A stretch of 64,000 nucleotides of DNA from positions 249,120 through 313,119 of the forward strand of contig NZ_JAKKCM010000007.1 in assembly GCF_021728395.1 (NCBI RefSeq), written 5' to 3'. Origin of the DNA: Vibrio sp. J1-1 (GTDB lineage Bacteria > Pseudomonadota > Gammaproteobacteria > Enterobacterales > Vibrionaceae). Positions 20,982-30,999 of this stretch are shown here, in pieces (within the stretch, counting starts at the first letter, position 1; each line of letters starts with the position of its first letter). A model generated the notes under the pieces. That model did no database searches and was not told the DNA's origin. It saw only the letters and a program-made list of their open reading frames with translations. The translations under genes and the position numbers were made by a program.

Positions 20982-21310
20982 AATCGATTGGTGTGAATTA
21001 TAAAGTTATCAAATAGCAAATTCCAGATAGAATCTTCACTCTAAAGGGATTTTTTTGCAGGATATGAGACCCATTTACTAGGATTTCGAACATTTGTATA
21101 AATTAAGGCTTAAGAAACAATAACTAATAAATCAAGATGTAACACAAATAAAGAGTACAAACTGAACAATGTTCTAAACTTTCAAATGGAAAGCTCGATT
21201 TATAGTTAGCTTTTAGCGCGTATTGCGTGAAGATATCGCATTGGACAGGACAAGCGATAAGGGAACTGGCACTTAGTGATGCTTTTTTAGACAAACCATG
21301 AAAAAAAACA
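20982..21310. other. Intergenic, no gene seen
   Basis: AT-rich stretch between the permease operator and the small-RNA terminator. A 66-codon frame on the minus strand here lacks a ribosome site and is not convincing. Confidence 0.5.
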
Positions 21311-21338
21311 TAAAAAAACGCCACTCAAAATGAGTGGC
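21311..21338 (-). terminator. Terminator of the small transcript
   Basis: Perfect eight-base stem CGCCACTC/GAGTGGCG followed on the minus strand by seven T. No long gene precedes it on this strand, which points to a short transcript. Confidence 0.88.
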
Positions 21339-21426
21339 GGCGAATCATGTCAGAACTATTACTGAAAAAAAATTCCAAATTATAGGGGTGAACAAACTGT
21401 TCAAGTCACATGCGTTGACAACTTAC

Positions 21427-21513
21427 TTAGTAGCCAAAGCTTGTTGGGTATACAAAGTTACCGGTATATACAGATTTGCTATTCCAGAACATTGTACTTG
21501 GTAAACCTTTCAT
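21427..21513 (-). CDS. 28-residue small protein
   Basis: ATG at 21513 with an AAGGTGAT ribosome site 4 bases upstream. Protein begins MKGLPSTMFWNSKSVYTGNF and ends PTSFGY. It is rich in aromatic and small polar residues, with no membrane helix and net positive charge. It is the only ORF in a transcript bounded by a promoter and an intrinsic terminator. Size and context resemble VcdP, the small protein of VcdRP that stimulates citrate synthase in V. cholerae, but I cannot confirm homology. Divergent from pepD. Confidence 0.65.
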   Translation of the reverse strand: MKGLPSTMFWNSKSVYTGNFVYPTSFGY

Positions 21514-21658
21514 AACTATCACCTTCTTAATCAATTAATGCAGTCGTTGATTCTCAGTTCCTTGGAGGCGATTAACGGACTCATCCTTTGAGCATTTCAT
21601 TCTTCTCTCTGAAGATGGTTATAAATATACCACCAAGAAATTTTATTACAAGACTTTA

Positions 21659-21674
21659 GGTGATACAAATCACA
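21659..21674. promoter_or_regulatory. Candidate CRP site upstream of the small transcript
   Basis: GGTGA-N6-TCACA, matching the CRP consensus TGTGA-N6-TCACA at nine of ten half-site positions. It lies just upstream of the -35 box, centred about 50 bases before the predicted start. Confidence 0.6.
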
Positions 21675-21954
21675 AAAAAAGACCAAAACAAACGCAAACA
21701 CCGCCACAAATGTAACTAAATTACACTTTTATAAATTAAAGGTGTGACGTAATAAGACAAAAATCTCATTGAATAATGCTTCTCATTCATAAACTGTGAC
21801 AATACTGAAAGAAATCCTTAGATCAGCGACTACTAGTCGCGTTCTTCAGGTGGTATCCTTGGGCTAATCAAGCCAGATCGCACCAGCATTTTATGCTGAC
21901 TACATTTTATTTTTACCGTTCATATCTGGAAATATAGATAAAAAGGAGCTTTCC

Positions 21955-23427
21955 GTGTCTGAATTCCATTCTGAAATCAGTACCTTGTCACCCACTCCAC
22001 TTTGGCGCTTTTTTGATAAAATTTGCTCTATTCCTCACCCGTCTAAGCATGAGGAAGCACTGGCGCAATTCATTATCGGCTGGGCGACAGAACAAGGATT
22101 TAATGTTCGTCGTGATCCAACGGGTAACGTATTCATCAAGAAGCCAGCAACTCCCGGCATGGAAAACAAAAAAGGTGTGGTCCTACAAGCACACATAGAC
22201 ATGGTGCCGCAAAAGAACGAAGACACTGACCACGATTTTGTTAAAGACCCAATTCAGCCATACATAGATGGAGAATGGGTAACCGCAAAAGGCACAACAC
22301 TAGGGGCAGATAACGGCATTGGTATGGCATCTTGTCTTGCTGTTCTTGCTTCTACTGATATCAAGCATGGTCCGATTGAAGTGCTTCTGACGATTGATGA
22401 AGAAGCAGGTATGACGGGCGCATTCGGACTTGAGTCTGGCTGGTTAGAAGGTGACATCCTGCTAAACACAGACTCAGAGCAAGAAGGTGAAGTGTACATG
22501 GGCTGCGCTGGCGGTATTGATGGCGCAATGACGTTTGATATTACCCGTGATGCTATTCCAGCAGGTTTTGTTACTCGCCAACTGACTTTGAAAGGCCTAA
22601 AAGGCGGTCATTCTGGTTGTGATATTCACACAGGTCGCGGGAATGCCAATAAATTGTTGGGTCGATTCCTGGCAGGTCACGCTCGTGAACTGGATCTGCG
22701 TTTGGTTGAGTTCCGCGGTGGTAGTTTGCGTAATGCCATCCCTCGTGAAGCGTTCGTTACTGTAGCGCTTCCAGCAGACAACCAAGACAAGCTGGAGTTA
22801 CTGTTTAACGAATACACTGCGCTATTAAAAGCTGAACTAGGTAAAGTCGAAACCGATATTGTCACCTTCAACGAAGAGATTGTGACAGACGCTCAAGCGT
22901 TTGCTTCTGCAGACCAACATCGCTTCATCGCGGCGCTTAATGCATGTCCAAACGGCGTTATTCGTATGAGTGACGAGATCGAAGGTGTCGTGGAAACCTC
23001 TTTGAACGTTGGTGTGATAACGACAGAAGAGAACAAGGTAACAGTACTTTGCTTAATCCGCTCTCTGATTGATTCAGGTCGTAGCCAAGTAGTTGGTATG
23101 CTGCATTCCGTTGCGGAACTGGCTGACGCTCAAATCGAATTCTCTGGCGCCTACCCGGGCTGGAAACCAGACGCAGATTCAGAGATCATGGCTATCTTCC
23201 GTGATATGTACGAAGGCATCTACGGCCACAAGCCAAACATCATGGTGATCCATGCTGGCCTAGAGTGCGGTCTCTTTAAAGAACCGTACCCTAATATGGA
23301 CATGGTATCTTTCGGCCCTACGATCAAATTCCCTCACTCTCCTGATGAGAAAGTGAAGATCGATACTGTTCAGCTATTTTGGGACCAAATGGTTGCTCTG
23401 CTGGAAGCGATTCCTGAAAAAGCGTAG
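21955..23427 (+). CDS. pepD: PepD, aminoacyl-histidine dipeptidase (cytosol non-specific dipeptidase)
   Basis: Zinc M20-family dipeptidase that hydrolyses Xaa-His and other dipeptides such as carnosine. 490 residues, full length. GTG start with AAGGAG 8 bases ahead. Metal-site motifs: VVLQAHIDMVPQKN, TLGADNGIGMASCLA, LLTIDEEAGMTGAFGL, and the lid dimerisation insert in the middle. C-terminal VSFGPTIKFPHSPDEKV holds the last metal ligand. Monocistronic, with its own terminator. Confidence 0.97.
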   Translation: MSEFHSEISTLSPTPLWRFFDKICSIPHPSKHEEALAQFIIGWATEQGFNVRRDPTGNVFIKKPATPGMENKKGVVLQAHIDMVPQKNEDTDHDFVKDPIQPYIDGEWVTAKGTTLGADNGIGMASCLAVLASTDIKHGPIEVLLTIDEEAGMTGAFGLESGWLEGDILLNTDSEQEGEVYMGCAGGIDGAMTFDITRDAIPAGFVTRQLTLKGLKGGHSGCDIHTGRGNANKLLGRFLAGHARELDLRLVEFRGGSLRNAIPREAFVTVALPADNQDKLELLFNEYTALLKAELGKVETDIVTFNEEIVTDAQAFASADQHRFIAALNACPNGVIRMSDEIEGVVETSLNVGVITTEENKVTVLCLIRSLIDSGRSQVVGMLHSVAELADAQIEFSGAYPGWKPDADSEIMAIFRDMYEGIYGHKPNIMVIHAGLECGLFKEPYPNMDMVSFGPTIKFPHSPDEKVKIDTVQLFWDQMVALLEAIPEKA

Positions 23428-23461
23428 TAATTGACTACGTAAAAACACGATAAAGACGAAT

Positions 23462-23489
23462 AAGGGTGCTATACGCACCCTTTTTTATT
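23462..23489 (+). terminator. Terminator of pepD
   Basis: AAGGGTGC/GCACCCTT hairpin with a T tract, between convergent pepD and the DUF3332 gene. Confidence 0.88.
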
Positions 23490-23507
23490 GTAAATGACTC
23501 GTCCTGA

Positions 23508-24050
23508 TTACACGCGAGTCTGTGCGTATGTTGCCAACTCATCCATTGAAGTCTTAGCCACAACGTCACCATTAATGTAGTAAGTAACAAAGTCGCCTTC
23601 ACGCACACCCGTCAACATTGCTTTTTCACCATTACTGTAAGTAATGTCCATTTGAATGGTGTTCTCGTCGACTTGCTCCATTTGACCTTGTTCAATCACT
23701 CGGTTGTTGGCCAGAGGACTAATTGGTGCCGTTGTCAGAGACTCATCTAATTGATGGTTTACATCGATGTATGTGTCCACCTTAGAATCAAAAATATGAG
23801 GCTTACCGTTTAACGGGTTTTTACCTGTCCAGAACTCCAACGAGTTAAACACGATGTAATCAGCCGCGATAGCCACACCATAAACGGGTGCCATCAACAT
23901 GTTCAGACCACCACGAGCATAGCGGTTATCTACGGCTTTTACGTTAAAGCCCATAACGTAACCTGTCACTGCATTACTGCCCACACAACCTGAAAGCGCA
24001 ACTGCCACAGCAGTCATTACGCCAATTTTAGCCATTGCCTTTTTCATCAA
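23508..24050 (-). CDS. DUF3332 lipoprotein
   Basis: 180 residues of unknown function, recognised as a DUF3332 protein common in vibrios. N-terminal signal with a lipobox VALSGCVGSNA (Cys about 22) predicts an outer- or inner-membrane lipoprotein. The body contains NMLMAPVYGVAIAADYIVFNSLEFWTG and a C-terminal beta-rich part (ITYSNGEKAMLTGVREGDFVTYYING). Start could be the first or the second Met. Single gene between pepD and the succinylglutamate desuccinylase-like gene. No function can be assigned. Confidence 0.85.
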   Translation of the reverse strand: MMKKAMAKIGVMTAVAVALSGCVGSNAVTGYVMGFNVKAVDNRYARGGLNMLMAPVYGVAIAADYIVFNSLEFWTGKNPLNGKPHIFDSKVDTYIDVNHQLDESLTTAPISPLANNRVIEQGQMEQVDENTIQMDITYSNGEKAMLTGVREGDFVTYYINGDVVAKTSMDELATYAQTRV

Positions 24051-24373
24051 AACCTCAAGGTATATATTATTCGGTCAAAATCCGGCGTGGATATTAGCTA
24101 AATAAAAATGAGGGAAAAAGCCAAATTTTGTCTCTAAAAGTTTTATTATTACTTTTAAGACTCAAGCAGTTAGCTGGAAAATAGTTATCCATTAAGATAT
24201 AAGGCTAACAATATACAACTGTTATTAATGGCGTCATATTTACAACATAAATCTCACACGAGACTTATTGGTCGCGTTAATTAAAATAATTTGTCGTATC
24301 CTTAATCAAAATAGTTAGTTTGATTATGACTGGATTGTTACATTGTTGAAACCTATTGGAAAGAGATGGTTTT
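24051..24373. other. Intergenic promoter region, no gene seen
   Basis: AT-rich spacer between two divergent genes. It must carry both promoters, but I see no operator-like repeat or small ORF worth naming. Confidence 0.5.
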
Positions 24374-25441
24374 ATGGTCAGAAGTAAAAGAAGCAAAACC
24401 TTTGAGCTACTCGGATATCCAGTACAACCAGGTCAGCGATTAGAGATCGAATTCGAAGCCGCACAACTTTATACGCACTCTCCTTTGTCGATTCCCGTAG
24501 AAATCATCCACGGAAGACAAGAAGGACCAGTACTGATGGTTAACGCAGCTATTCATGGAGATGAACTCAATGGCGTTGAAATCGTTCGTCAGATGATTAA
24601 CCAATTGGATCCTCAGAAGTTGAAAGGCACCGTTATCGCTGTCCCGATCGTGAACGTATTTGGCTTTATCCACAAGTCTCGTTACTTACCCGACAGACGA
24701 GATCTCAACCGTTGCTTTCCGGGTAGTGAAAAAGGCGCACTAGCATCGCGAATGGCGTATGGCTTCTTTAATAACATCGCGAAACGTTGTAACTATATTA
24801 TCGATTTGCACACTGGTGCGATTCATCGTACCAACCTACCACAAATTCGCGCAAACCTGAGTAACCCGGAAACACTGCGAATAGCGAAAGCCTTCTCCAC
24901 CCCGGTTATCATCGACTCAGCATTACGTGATGGGTCTTTACGCAGTGAAGCTGAAAAATGTGATATTCCCGTCCTCACCTACGAAGCCGGTGAAGCGTTA
25001 CGCTTTGATCCACTCTCAATTAGTGCAGGTGTGTTGGGTATTCGGCGTGTCATGCAGGCAATAGGCATGTTACGTGCGAGCCGCAAAAAATTCCCAGAGC
25101 CAGTGATCGCTAAATCCACCAGTTGGGTGCGTTCACCTGGAAATGGCATTCTGCGTACTGTGGTGAATTTGGGAGATAAAGTTGAACAAGGTGAAACTCT
25201 CGCCTATATCAGCTCCCCGCTCGGACATGTTGAGTTAGAGCTTAAAGCACCTAAAAGTGGTCTGGTTATTGGCCAACACACACTGCCTCTAGTAAATGAA
25301 GGTGATGCAATTTTCCATTTGTCTTACTTCAAGCAAGGGGATAGTGAAGTAGGTCAAACCGTAGAAAACTATATAGAAGAACTGAACGAGTATGATGTTG
25401 ACCAAGTCACAACGGGGCACATACCGTTTGACGCCCAGTAA
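24374..25441 (+). CDS. Succinylglutamate desuccinylase/aspartoacylase family zinc peptidase-like protein
   Basis: 355 residues. M14-like zinc hydrolase of the AstE/AspA family: NAAIHGDELNGVEIVRQM supplies the HxxE metal ligands, YIIDLHTGAIHRTNLPQIRANLS the third His, and LTYEAGE a catalytic Glu. The C-terminal ~90 residues form a biotinyl-lipoyl-like domain (SPGNGILRTVVNLGDKVEQGETLAYI). I chose the ATG at 24374 (MVRSKRSKTFELLGYP), which follows GGAAAGAG; a TTG at 24356 is possible. The true substrate is unknown; the family is named after two members. Confidence 0.88.
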   Translation: MVRSKRSKTFELLGYPVQPGQRLEIEFEAAQLYTHSPLSIPVEIIHGRQEGPVLMVNAAIHGDELNGVEIVRQMINQLDPQKLKGTVIAVPIVNVFGFIHKSRYLPDRRDLNRCFPGSEKGALASRMAYGFFNNIAKRCNYIIDLHTGAIHRTNLPQIRANLSNPETLRIAKAFSTPVIIDSALRDGSLRSEAEKCDIPVLTYEAGEALRFDPLSISAGVLGIRRVMQAIGMLRASRKKFPEPVIAKSTSWVRSPGNGILRTVVNLGDKVEQGETLAYISSPLGHVELELKAPKSGLVIGQHTLPLVNEGDAIFHLSYFKQGDSEVGQTVENYIEELNEYDVDQVTTGHIPFDAQ

Positions 25442-25659
25442 AGTTCAGAGCCAGAAAATCGAAGCCTAGTGGTGGTAACGCTGGGCTTTTCCCTCCCAAA
25501 AGTAAACCTATTATCCCTCATCAGACTGCCAAGCTGTTAAAAAGAAGGTTAGCCTCTAACGATTTCTCAATTCCCAACTGAGACACCTCACCGCAGAAAA
25601 CTCAATTGCACAGCGTTTTATTTATTAGTATGATGCCTGCTTTTGCTTGCACTCAAACT

Positions 25660-26103
25660 ATGTACAAACCCTTTTCTATTAGCCTGATGAGTTTCGTATT
25701 CTCTACGCACAGTTTTGCCCAGTCATCAGATCTTATCGCCCAATACTTACAAGAACAAAACCAGCAGTCATCTTATGACGATCACTACGCACAACCCGTT
25801 GTAGTGCAGTTAGATACAGAGGAGAAACCTAGAGGAGTAACCTGGCGCGAAGATGGAAAACCAGATCACTGTCAATACGTTAAAAACCGTTCTTCAGCTA
25901 CCAGTAATTTTGACTATGGTGAAGCTAACGATCTGTCCGATGGCTTACATCATTTCGATTTACCACCAGTACATTCACCTAATGTAAAAGTATCGCATCG
26001 CGTTTATGCCAGTTCGCCAAATTTATTGCCAGGCAACCAGCAGTTCTCGACGCCATCAGAAGGTTCAATCAGCCTTTCAATCTCATCGGACTGTTTTGAC
26101 TAA
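25660..26103 (+). CDS. Hypothetical secreted protein
   Basis: About 147 residues from the ATG at 25660, beginning MYKPFSISLMSFVFSTHSFA, a plausible signal peptide with cleavage after SFA. The mature part is hydrophilic, with no domain I recognise and two Cys. Start is uncertain: frames begin at 25606 (TTG) or 25630 (ATG), none with a good ribosome site. Followed by a bidirectional terminator. Function unknown; could be periplasmic. Confidence 0.6.
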   Translation: MYKPFSISLMSFVFSTHSFAQSSDLIAQYLQEQNQQSSYDDHYAQPVVVQLDTEEKPRGVTWREDGKPDHCQYVKNRSSATSNFDYGEANDLSDGLHHFDLPPVHSPNVKVSHRVYASSPNLLPGNQQFSTPSEGSISLSISSDCFD

Positions 26104-26118
26104 CATAACACCTATAAA

Positions 26119-26146
26119 AAAGCCCTGAACAATACGTCAGGGCTTT
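26119..26146. terminator. Bidirectional terminator
   Basis: AAAGCCCTGA/TCAGGGCTTT stem between convergent genes, with A/T tracts on both sides. Confidence 0.85.
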
Positions 26147-26182
26147 CTAACATTAACAAGTTAACTTGTCTAAAACGAAGTC

Positions 26183-26503
26183 TTATTCTTCGTCAGCTTC
26201 AACGTCAGCTTCAGCTTCAGCGTCGCGCGCTTTACGAGCTTCTTCTTTACGAACTTTAGCGGCAAGTTGCTCTGCTTCACGCTCTTGACGTTGTGCAGCT
26301 TTACGTTCATTGCGAACTACCTGATTTTGAACAAAACCTGCCAGCTCTTGTTCCGCCCAAGCTTGAGCTTTTTCTTCACTTTCAAAGCCAGTTTCACGTT
26401 TTGATACTACTGTCTTACGAGAAGTTACTTGGCGAGTGATCTCTGCGCTCCAGCCGTTACGTTTTTCAGTTACGCGGATAGCAAATTTTTGATTTTTTGA
26501 CAT
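26183..26503 (-). CDS. DUF3622 protein
   Basis: 106 residues, a family typical of vibrios, function unknown. N-terminal half is beta-rich and basic (KFAIRVTEKRNGWSAEITRQVTSRKTVVSKRE). The C-terminal half is a highly charged helix, a likely coiled coil (VRNERKAAQRQEREAEQLAAKVRKEEARKA), ending in an acidic tail. Cytoplasmic. Located downstream of purL on the same strand but separated by the purL terminator. Confidence 0.85.
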   Translation of the reverse strand: MSKNQKFAIRVTEKRNGWSAEITRQVTSRKTVVSKRETGFESEEKAQAWAEQELAGFVQNQVVRNERKAAQRQEREAEQLAAKVRKEEARKARDAEAEADVEADEE

Positions 26504-26662
26504 TTATTTCATTTCCTAGGGATTTGAGGGATTCGGTCAACTTGATAACTTCAACTAAGCTGTTTAACACCATCCCTTGGTAAGCGCGGTATTAGAGCAT
26601 AATTGGCTCGTCTTTGCGCGATTTTTTTAACTGTAAGTGATAATTTTTGTTGGTAAAAACAA

Positions 26663-26690
26663 AAAGCGCAGACCTATCGATCTGCGCTTT
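26663..26690 (-). terminator. Terminator of purL
   Basis: AAAGCGCAGA/TCTGCGCTTT hairpin with a T tract on the minus strand. Confidence 0.88.
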
Positions 26691-26723
26691 ACGGTTTGTT
26701 TGCTGTTTATATAAAAAACAGTA

Positions 26724-29700
26724 TTAACCGATGTTCTTACGTGCGTTTTGGAACATACGCATCCAAGCGCCGTTTTCACCCCAGCCTTCTGGAGACCAAG
26801 AGTTTGCAACCGTACGGAATACACGCTCAGGGTGAGGCATCATAATGGTTACACGGCCATCTGCTGTAGTCAGACCGGTAATCGCATTTGGCGAACCATT
26901 CGGGTTGTTCGGGTATTGTTGCGTTGGGTTACCGTTATTATCAACGTAACGTAGTGCTACAGTACCTGACGCTTCAATTGCATTGAGGTGCTCACCGTCA
27001 CGTACTTCGACACGACCTTCACCGTGAGAAACCGCGATAGGCATACGAGAACCAGCCATACCATCGAAGAACACAGAATCTGACTTCTGTACTTCAACTA
27101 GGCTAAAGCGAGCTTCAAAACGCTCAGATTCGTTGCGAACAAAACGTGGCCACAAGTCTGCACCCGGGATAAGCTCTTTCAGGTTAGAAAGCATCTGACA
27201 ACCGTTACACACACCTAGAGAGAATGTCTCTTCACGGTTGAAGAACGCTTGGAACTGCTCACGAGCTTGTGCGTTAAACAGGATAGACTTCGCCCAACCT
27301 TCACCCGCACCTAGCACGTCACCGTAAGAGAAACCACCACAAGCTACCAGACCTTGGTATTCATCAAGTACCGCTTGGCCTGTCAGAATATCGCTCATGT
27401 GGATATCAGTTGCTTCAAAGCCAGCACGGTCAAACGCTGCTGCCATTTCAACGTGAGAGTTTACGCCTTGCTCACGAAGAATCGCCATCTTAGGTTTCGC
27501 GCCTTTCGCAATGTAAGGTGCTGCGATATCTTCATTAACATCAAAGCTTAGAGATACATTTAGACCTGGGTCAGAATTGTCTTTCTTCGCTTCAAATTCT
27601 TCGTTTGCACACGCAGGGTTATCGCGTAGCGCCTGCATCTTATGTGTTGTTTCAGCCCAGATAACACGTAGGTCTGTACGTGAACGCTCAAGTACTACAG
27701 CATCACCAGAGGTGATAACGAAGTTGTCTGAAGCGTCAACAGAACCAATCACATGTGAACATGCTTCTAAGCCGTTTGCCGCTAGCGTAGATAGAACTGA
27801 ATCCAGCTCGTCGTTCTTAACCTGAACAACCGCACCTAGCTCTTCGTTAAATAGAACCGCAAGCGTATCTTCACCCAGATCCGCGATATTCGCTTTCACA
27901 CCACAGTGACCCGCGAATGCCATCTCAGCAAGTGTTACAAATAGACCGCCGTCACCTTTATCGTGGTAAGCCACCAGCTTGTCATCACGAACCAGTGTTT
28001 GCATTGCATCAAAGAAGCCTTTTAGCTGCTCAGCGTTGTCTACGTCAGCAGGCTTGTCACCCAGCTGTTTGTATACCTGTGCCAATGCTGTCGCACCTAA
28101 ACGGTTCTTACCGTTACCCAAGTCTACAAGAACCAGAGACGTTTCACCTTTGTCAGTGCGAAGCTGAGGCGTTACTGTCTTACGTACGTCTTCCACACGG
28201 CCAAATGCAGTAATAACAAGTGATAGAGGAGAAGTCACTTCTTTGCTTTCGCCATTCTCTTCCCACTTGGTCTTCATCGACATTGAGTCTTTACCAACAG
28301 GGATAGTCAGACCAAGCGCCGGACATAGTTCTTCACCCACAGCTTTCACCGCTTCGTAAAGACCTGCATCTTCACCTGGGTGACCCGCTGGAGACATCCA
28401 GTTCGCAGACAGTTTAATATGTTTGATGTCACCGATATCTGTCGCTGCGATGTTAGTCAGAGACTCACCAACCGCCAGACGAGCCGATGCGCCGAAGTCT
28501 AGTAATGCCACTGGAGTGCGTTCACCCATCGACATTGCTTCGCCGTGGTAAGTATCGTAGCTTGCCGCCGTAACCGCACAGTTCGCCACTGGTACCTGCC
28601 AAGGACCAACCATCTGGTCACGAGCAACCAAACCTGTTACTGAGCGGTCACCGATAGTGATTAGGAACGTTTTCTCAGCAACAGTCGGTAGACGAAGTAC
28701 GCGATCTACCGCTTCGTTGATTTCGATACCGTCGCGTGCAATCGCTGGGCTATCTACTTTCAATGTCGTTGCTTCACGGTGCATCTTCGGTGTTTTACCA
28801 AGCAGGATATCCATTGGCATATCAATAGGCGTGTTATCGAAGTGAGAGTCTTCTAGTGTCAGATGACGCTCTTCTGTTGCCACACCCACCACTGCGTAAG
28901 GTGCGCGTTCACGCTTACAGATTGCATCGAATGCTTCCATATGCTCTGGCGCAACCGCAAGAACGTAACGTTCCTGAGATTCGTTACACCAGATTTCCAG
29001 AGGGCTCATGCTCAATTCATCATTTGGTACATCACGTAGCTGGAACTTACCGCCACGCTCACCGTCGTCACAAAGCTCTGGAAGTGCGTTTGAGATACCG
29101 CCCGCGCCTACATCGTGGATAAACGCGATTGGGTTCTCGTCACCTAGCTGCCAACAACGGTCGATCACTTCCTGACAACGACGCTCCATCTCTGGGTTTT
29201 CACGTTGTACTGAAGCGAAGTCCAGATCTTCTGCAGATTGACCAGACGCCATTGAAGACGCTGCACCGCCACCAAGACCGATGTTCATTGCCGGACCACC
29301 AAGTACGATTAGGCTCGCACCCACAGGGATCTCTTTCTTCTGCACGTGTTCGTCACGGATGTTACCCATACCACCAGCAATCATGATTGGTTTGTGGTAA
29401 CCACGCACCTCTTCACCTGCGTGAGAAGTCACTTTCTCTTCGTACGTACGGAAGTAACCTAGCAGGTTTGGACGACCAAATTCGTTGTTGAATGCCGCGC
29501 CGCCTAGAGGACCTTCAAGCATGATGTCTAGTGCGTTTACGATACGACCCGGCTTACCGAAGTCCGTTTCCCATGGCTGTTCAAAACCAGGAATACGCAA
29601 GTTAGACGTTGTGAAGCCAACCAGACCCGCTTTTGGCTTACCACCGATACCTGTCGCGCCTTCGTCACGGATTTCACCACCTGAACCGGTTGATGCGCCT

Positions 29701-30617
29701 GGCCATGGAGAGATTGCTGTTGGGTGGTTGTGCGTCTCGACCTTCATTAAGATGTGTGCATCTTCATGGTGGTATGTGTATTGACGAGATTTAGGGTCAG
29801 GGAAGAAACGACCGACTTTAGAACCGGTCATTACCGCTGCGTTATCTTTGTAAGCAGACAGAACGTGGTCTGGCGTCGTTTCAAATGTGTTTTTGATCAT
29901 CTTAAACAGAGACTTCTCTTGGTCTACACCATCGATAGTCCAGTCTGCATTAAAGATCTTATGACGACAGTGCTCTGAGTTCGCCTGAGCAAACATCATC
30001 AGCTCGATGTCGTTTGGATTACGACCTAACTTAGTGAAGTTCTCCACTAAGTAATCAATTTCATCTTCTGCTAGCGCCAAGCCAAGTGAAACGTTTGCTT
30101 CTTCAAGCGCAAGACGACCACCAGCTAAGATATCAACGTGCGCCACTGGAGCTGGCTCTGCCACAGTAAATAGTGCAGAAGCGGCTTCAAGCTCGGTAAA
30201 CACCGTTTCCATCATGCGATCGTGGATTAGCGCTTTAACTGTGTCGATTTGAGCATCAGAAAGTGTCGCAGATGTTTCTACGTAGTACGCTGTACCACGT
30301 TCCAGACGCTTAACATTGTCCAGACCACAGTTAATAGCAATATCGGTAGATTTAGAAGACCAAGGCGAAATAGTGCCAGGACGAGGCGTAACAAGAAGTA
30401 GAAGACCTTCAGGCTCGTGCTCTTCGATCGTTGGACCGTAAGTCAGCAACTTTTCAAGCTTTTCTAACTCTTGGTCATCAAGGTCAGATTTTAGATCCGC
30501 AAAGTGCATAAACTCGGCGTAAATGCCGGTTACAGGCAGATCTTGTTCACGACAAAGTTCCAATAGTTTGTTAACACGGAACTCAGAAAGAGCTGGGGAG
30601 CCACGCAAAATTCTCAT
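26724..30617 (-). CDS. purL: PurL, phosphoribosylformylglycinamidine synthase
   Basis: Large single-chain FGAM synthase of purine biosynthesis: FGAR + ATP + glutamine to FGAM. 1297 residues from the ATG at 30617 ([20 protein letters not shown]); a longer reading frame to 30680 is unsupported. Order: N-terminal domain, two AIR-synthase-like halves ([28 protein letters not shown]-type [19 protein letters not shown]), C-terminal class I glutaminase with [11 protein letters not shown] (catalytic Cys) and [11 protein letters not shown] PurR-like box sits in the promoter region. Confidence 0.97.
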   Translation of the reverse strand: MRILRGSPALSEFRVNKLLELCREQDLPVTGIYAEFMHFADLKSDLDDQELEKLEKLLTYGPTIEEHEPEGLLLLVTPRPGTISPWSSKSTDIAINCGLDNVKRLERGTAYYVETSATLSDAQIDTVKALIHDRMMETVFTELEAASALFTVAEPAPVAHVDILAGGRLALEEANVSLGLALAEDEIDYLVENFTKLGRNPNDIELMMFAQANSEHCRHKIFNADWTIDGVDQEKSLFKMIKNTFETTPDHVLSAYKDNAAVMTGSKVGRFFPDPKSRQYTYHHEDAHILMKVETHNHPTAISPWPGASTGSGGEIRDEGATGIGGKPKAGLVGFTTSNLRIPGFEQPWETDFGKPGRIVNALDIMLEGPLGGAAFNNEFGRPNLLGYFRTYEEKVTSHAGEEVRGYHKPIMIAGGMGNIRDEHVQKKEIPVGASLIVLGGPAMNIGLGGGAASSMASGQSAEDLDFASVQRENPEMERRCQEVIDRCWQLGDENPIAFIHDVGAGGISNALPELCDDGERGGKFQLRDVPNDELSMSPLEIWCNESQERYVLAVAPEHMEAFDAICKRERAPYAVVGVATEERHLTLEDSHFDNTPIDMPMDILLGKTPKMHREATTLKVDSPAIARDGIEINEAVDRVLRLPTVAEKTFLITIGDRSVTGLVARDQMVGPWQVPVANCAVTAASYDTYHGEAMSMGERTPVALLDFGASARLAVGESLTNIAATDIGDIKHIKLSANWMSPAGHPGEDAGLYEAVKAVGEELCPALGLTIPVGKDSMSMKTKWEENGESKEVTSPLSLVITAFGRVEDVRKTVTPQLRTDKGETSLVLVDLGNGKNRLGATALAQVYKQLGDKPADVDNAEQLKGFFDAMQTLVRDDKLVAYHDKGDGGLFVTLAEMAFAGHCGVKANIADLGEDTLAVLFNEELGAVVQVKNDELDSVLSTLAANGLEACSHVIGSVDASDNFVITSGDAVVLERSRTDLRVIWAETTHKMQALRDNPACANEEFEAKKDNSDPGLNVSLSFDVNEDIAAPYIAKGAKPKMAILREQGVNSHVEMAAAFDRAGFEATDIHMSDILTGQAVLDEYQGLVACGGFSYGDVLGAGEGWAKSILFNAQAREQFQAFFNREETFSLGVCNGCQMLSNLKELIPGADLWPRFVRNESERFEARFSLVEVQKSDSVFFDGMAGSRMPIAVSHGEGRVEVRDGEHLNAIEASGTVALRYVDNNGNPTQQYPNNPNGSPNAITGLTTADGRVTIMMPHPERVFRTVANSWSPEGWGENGAWMRMFQNARKNIG

Positions 30618-30724
30618 GTGCTTAGGTCTCTTATGCAATTGATTAAGGTGATATTGGAATAAATTCAGCCACTTAGGCATAAAAATCCGAACTTATACCG
30701 ATTCCACCTCTCCTTTGCGAGCGC

Positions 30725-30730
30725 ATTATA
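30725..30730 (-). promoter_or_regulatory. Candidate -10 box of purL
   Basis: Consensus TATAAT on the minus strand, about 108 bases upstream of the purL ATG and next to the PurR-like box. The -35 is weak, as expected for a regulated promoter. Confidence 0.55.
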
Positions 30731-30759
30731 TAGTAATTGTTTTTGTGATGTAACACCAA

Positions 30760-30775
30760 AAGCAACCGTTTGCGT
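30760..30775 (-). promoter_or_regulatory. Candidate PurR operator of purL
   Basis: Minus-strand ACGCAAACGGTTGCTT matches ACGCAAACGTTTGCGT at 14 of 16 positions and lies just upstream of the -10 box. purL belongs to the PurR regulon in enterics. Confidence 0.75.
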
Positions 30776-30999
30776 CAATTTTTTCTTCAAATTTGAGTTA
30801 TACCCAAATAACCTCAAGGTGCTTAGTTCAGCGAGAATGACTTGGCAGGCAGACATGGCAACGATTTGACGTCATCTGGGAATATCGCCAAAATGTCGAT
30901 AAAACACGCAATGTCGCACTCTATCTGTGCGATTCCCTTTGCCCCACCACTTCCCTTTGATATAAAGGTAGTTAGAAATTTCTCGAGAAGTACCAATTA

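Larger units (their letters stand above)
21311..21617 (-). ncRNA. Short transcript with a small ORF; candidate dual-function sRNA (VcdRP-like)
   Basis: About 300 nt predicted from a promoter TTGTAA-N16-TATATT (minus strand; 21646-21651 and 21624-21629) to an intrinsic terminator (21311-21338). It contains a 28-codon ORF with a good ribosome site. Downstream of the stop codon is a C-rich segment, ACCCCTAT (minus strand, 21382-21389), that could pair with Shine-Dalgarno regions. A CRP-like site lies just upstream. V. cholerae VcdRP is a CRP-repressed RNA with a 29-residue protein and a base-pairing segment. The resemblance in plan is inference; I cannot compare sequences. Confidence 0.6.

Noticed and set aside
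21124-21324. 66-codon minus-strand frame next to the small RNA
   Set aside because: Runs through AT-rich DNA and the terminator hairpin; no ribosome site.
27354-29978. Multiple plus-strand frames antisense to purL
   Set aside because: Shadow frames of the purL coding sequence; no ribosome sites.
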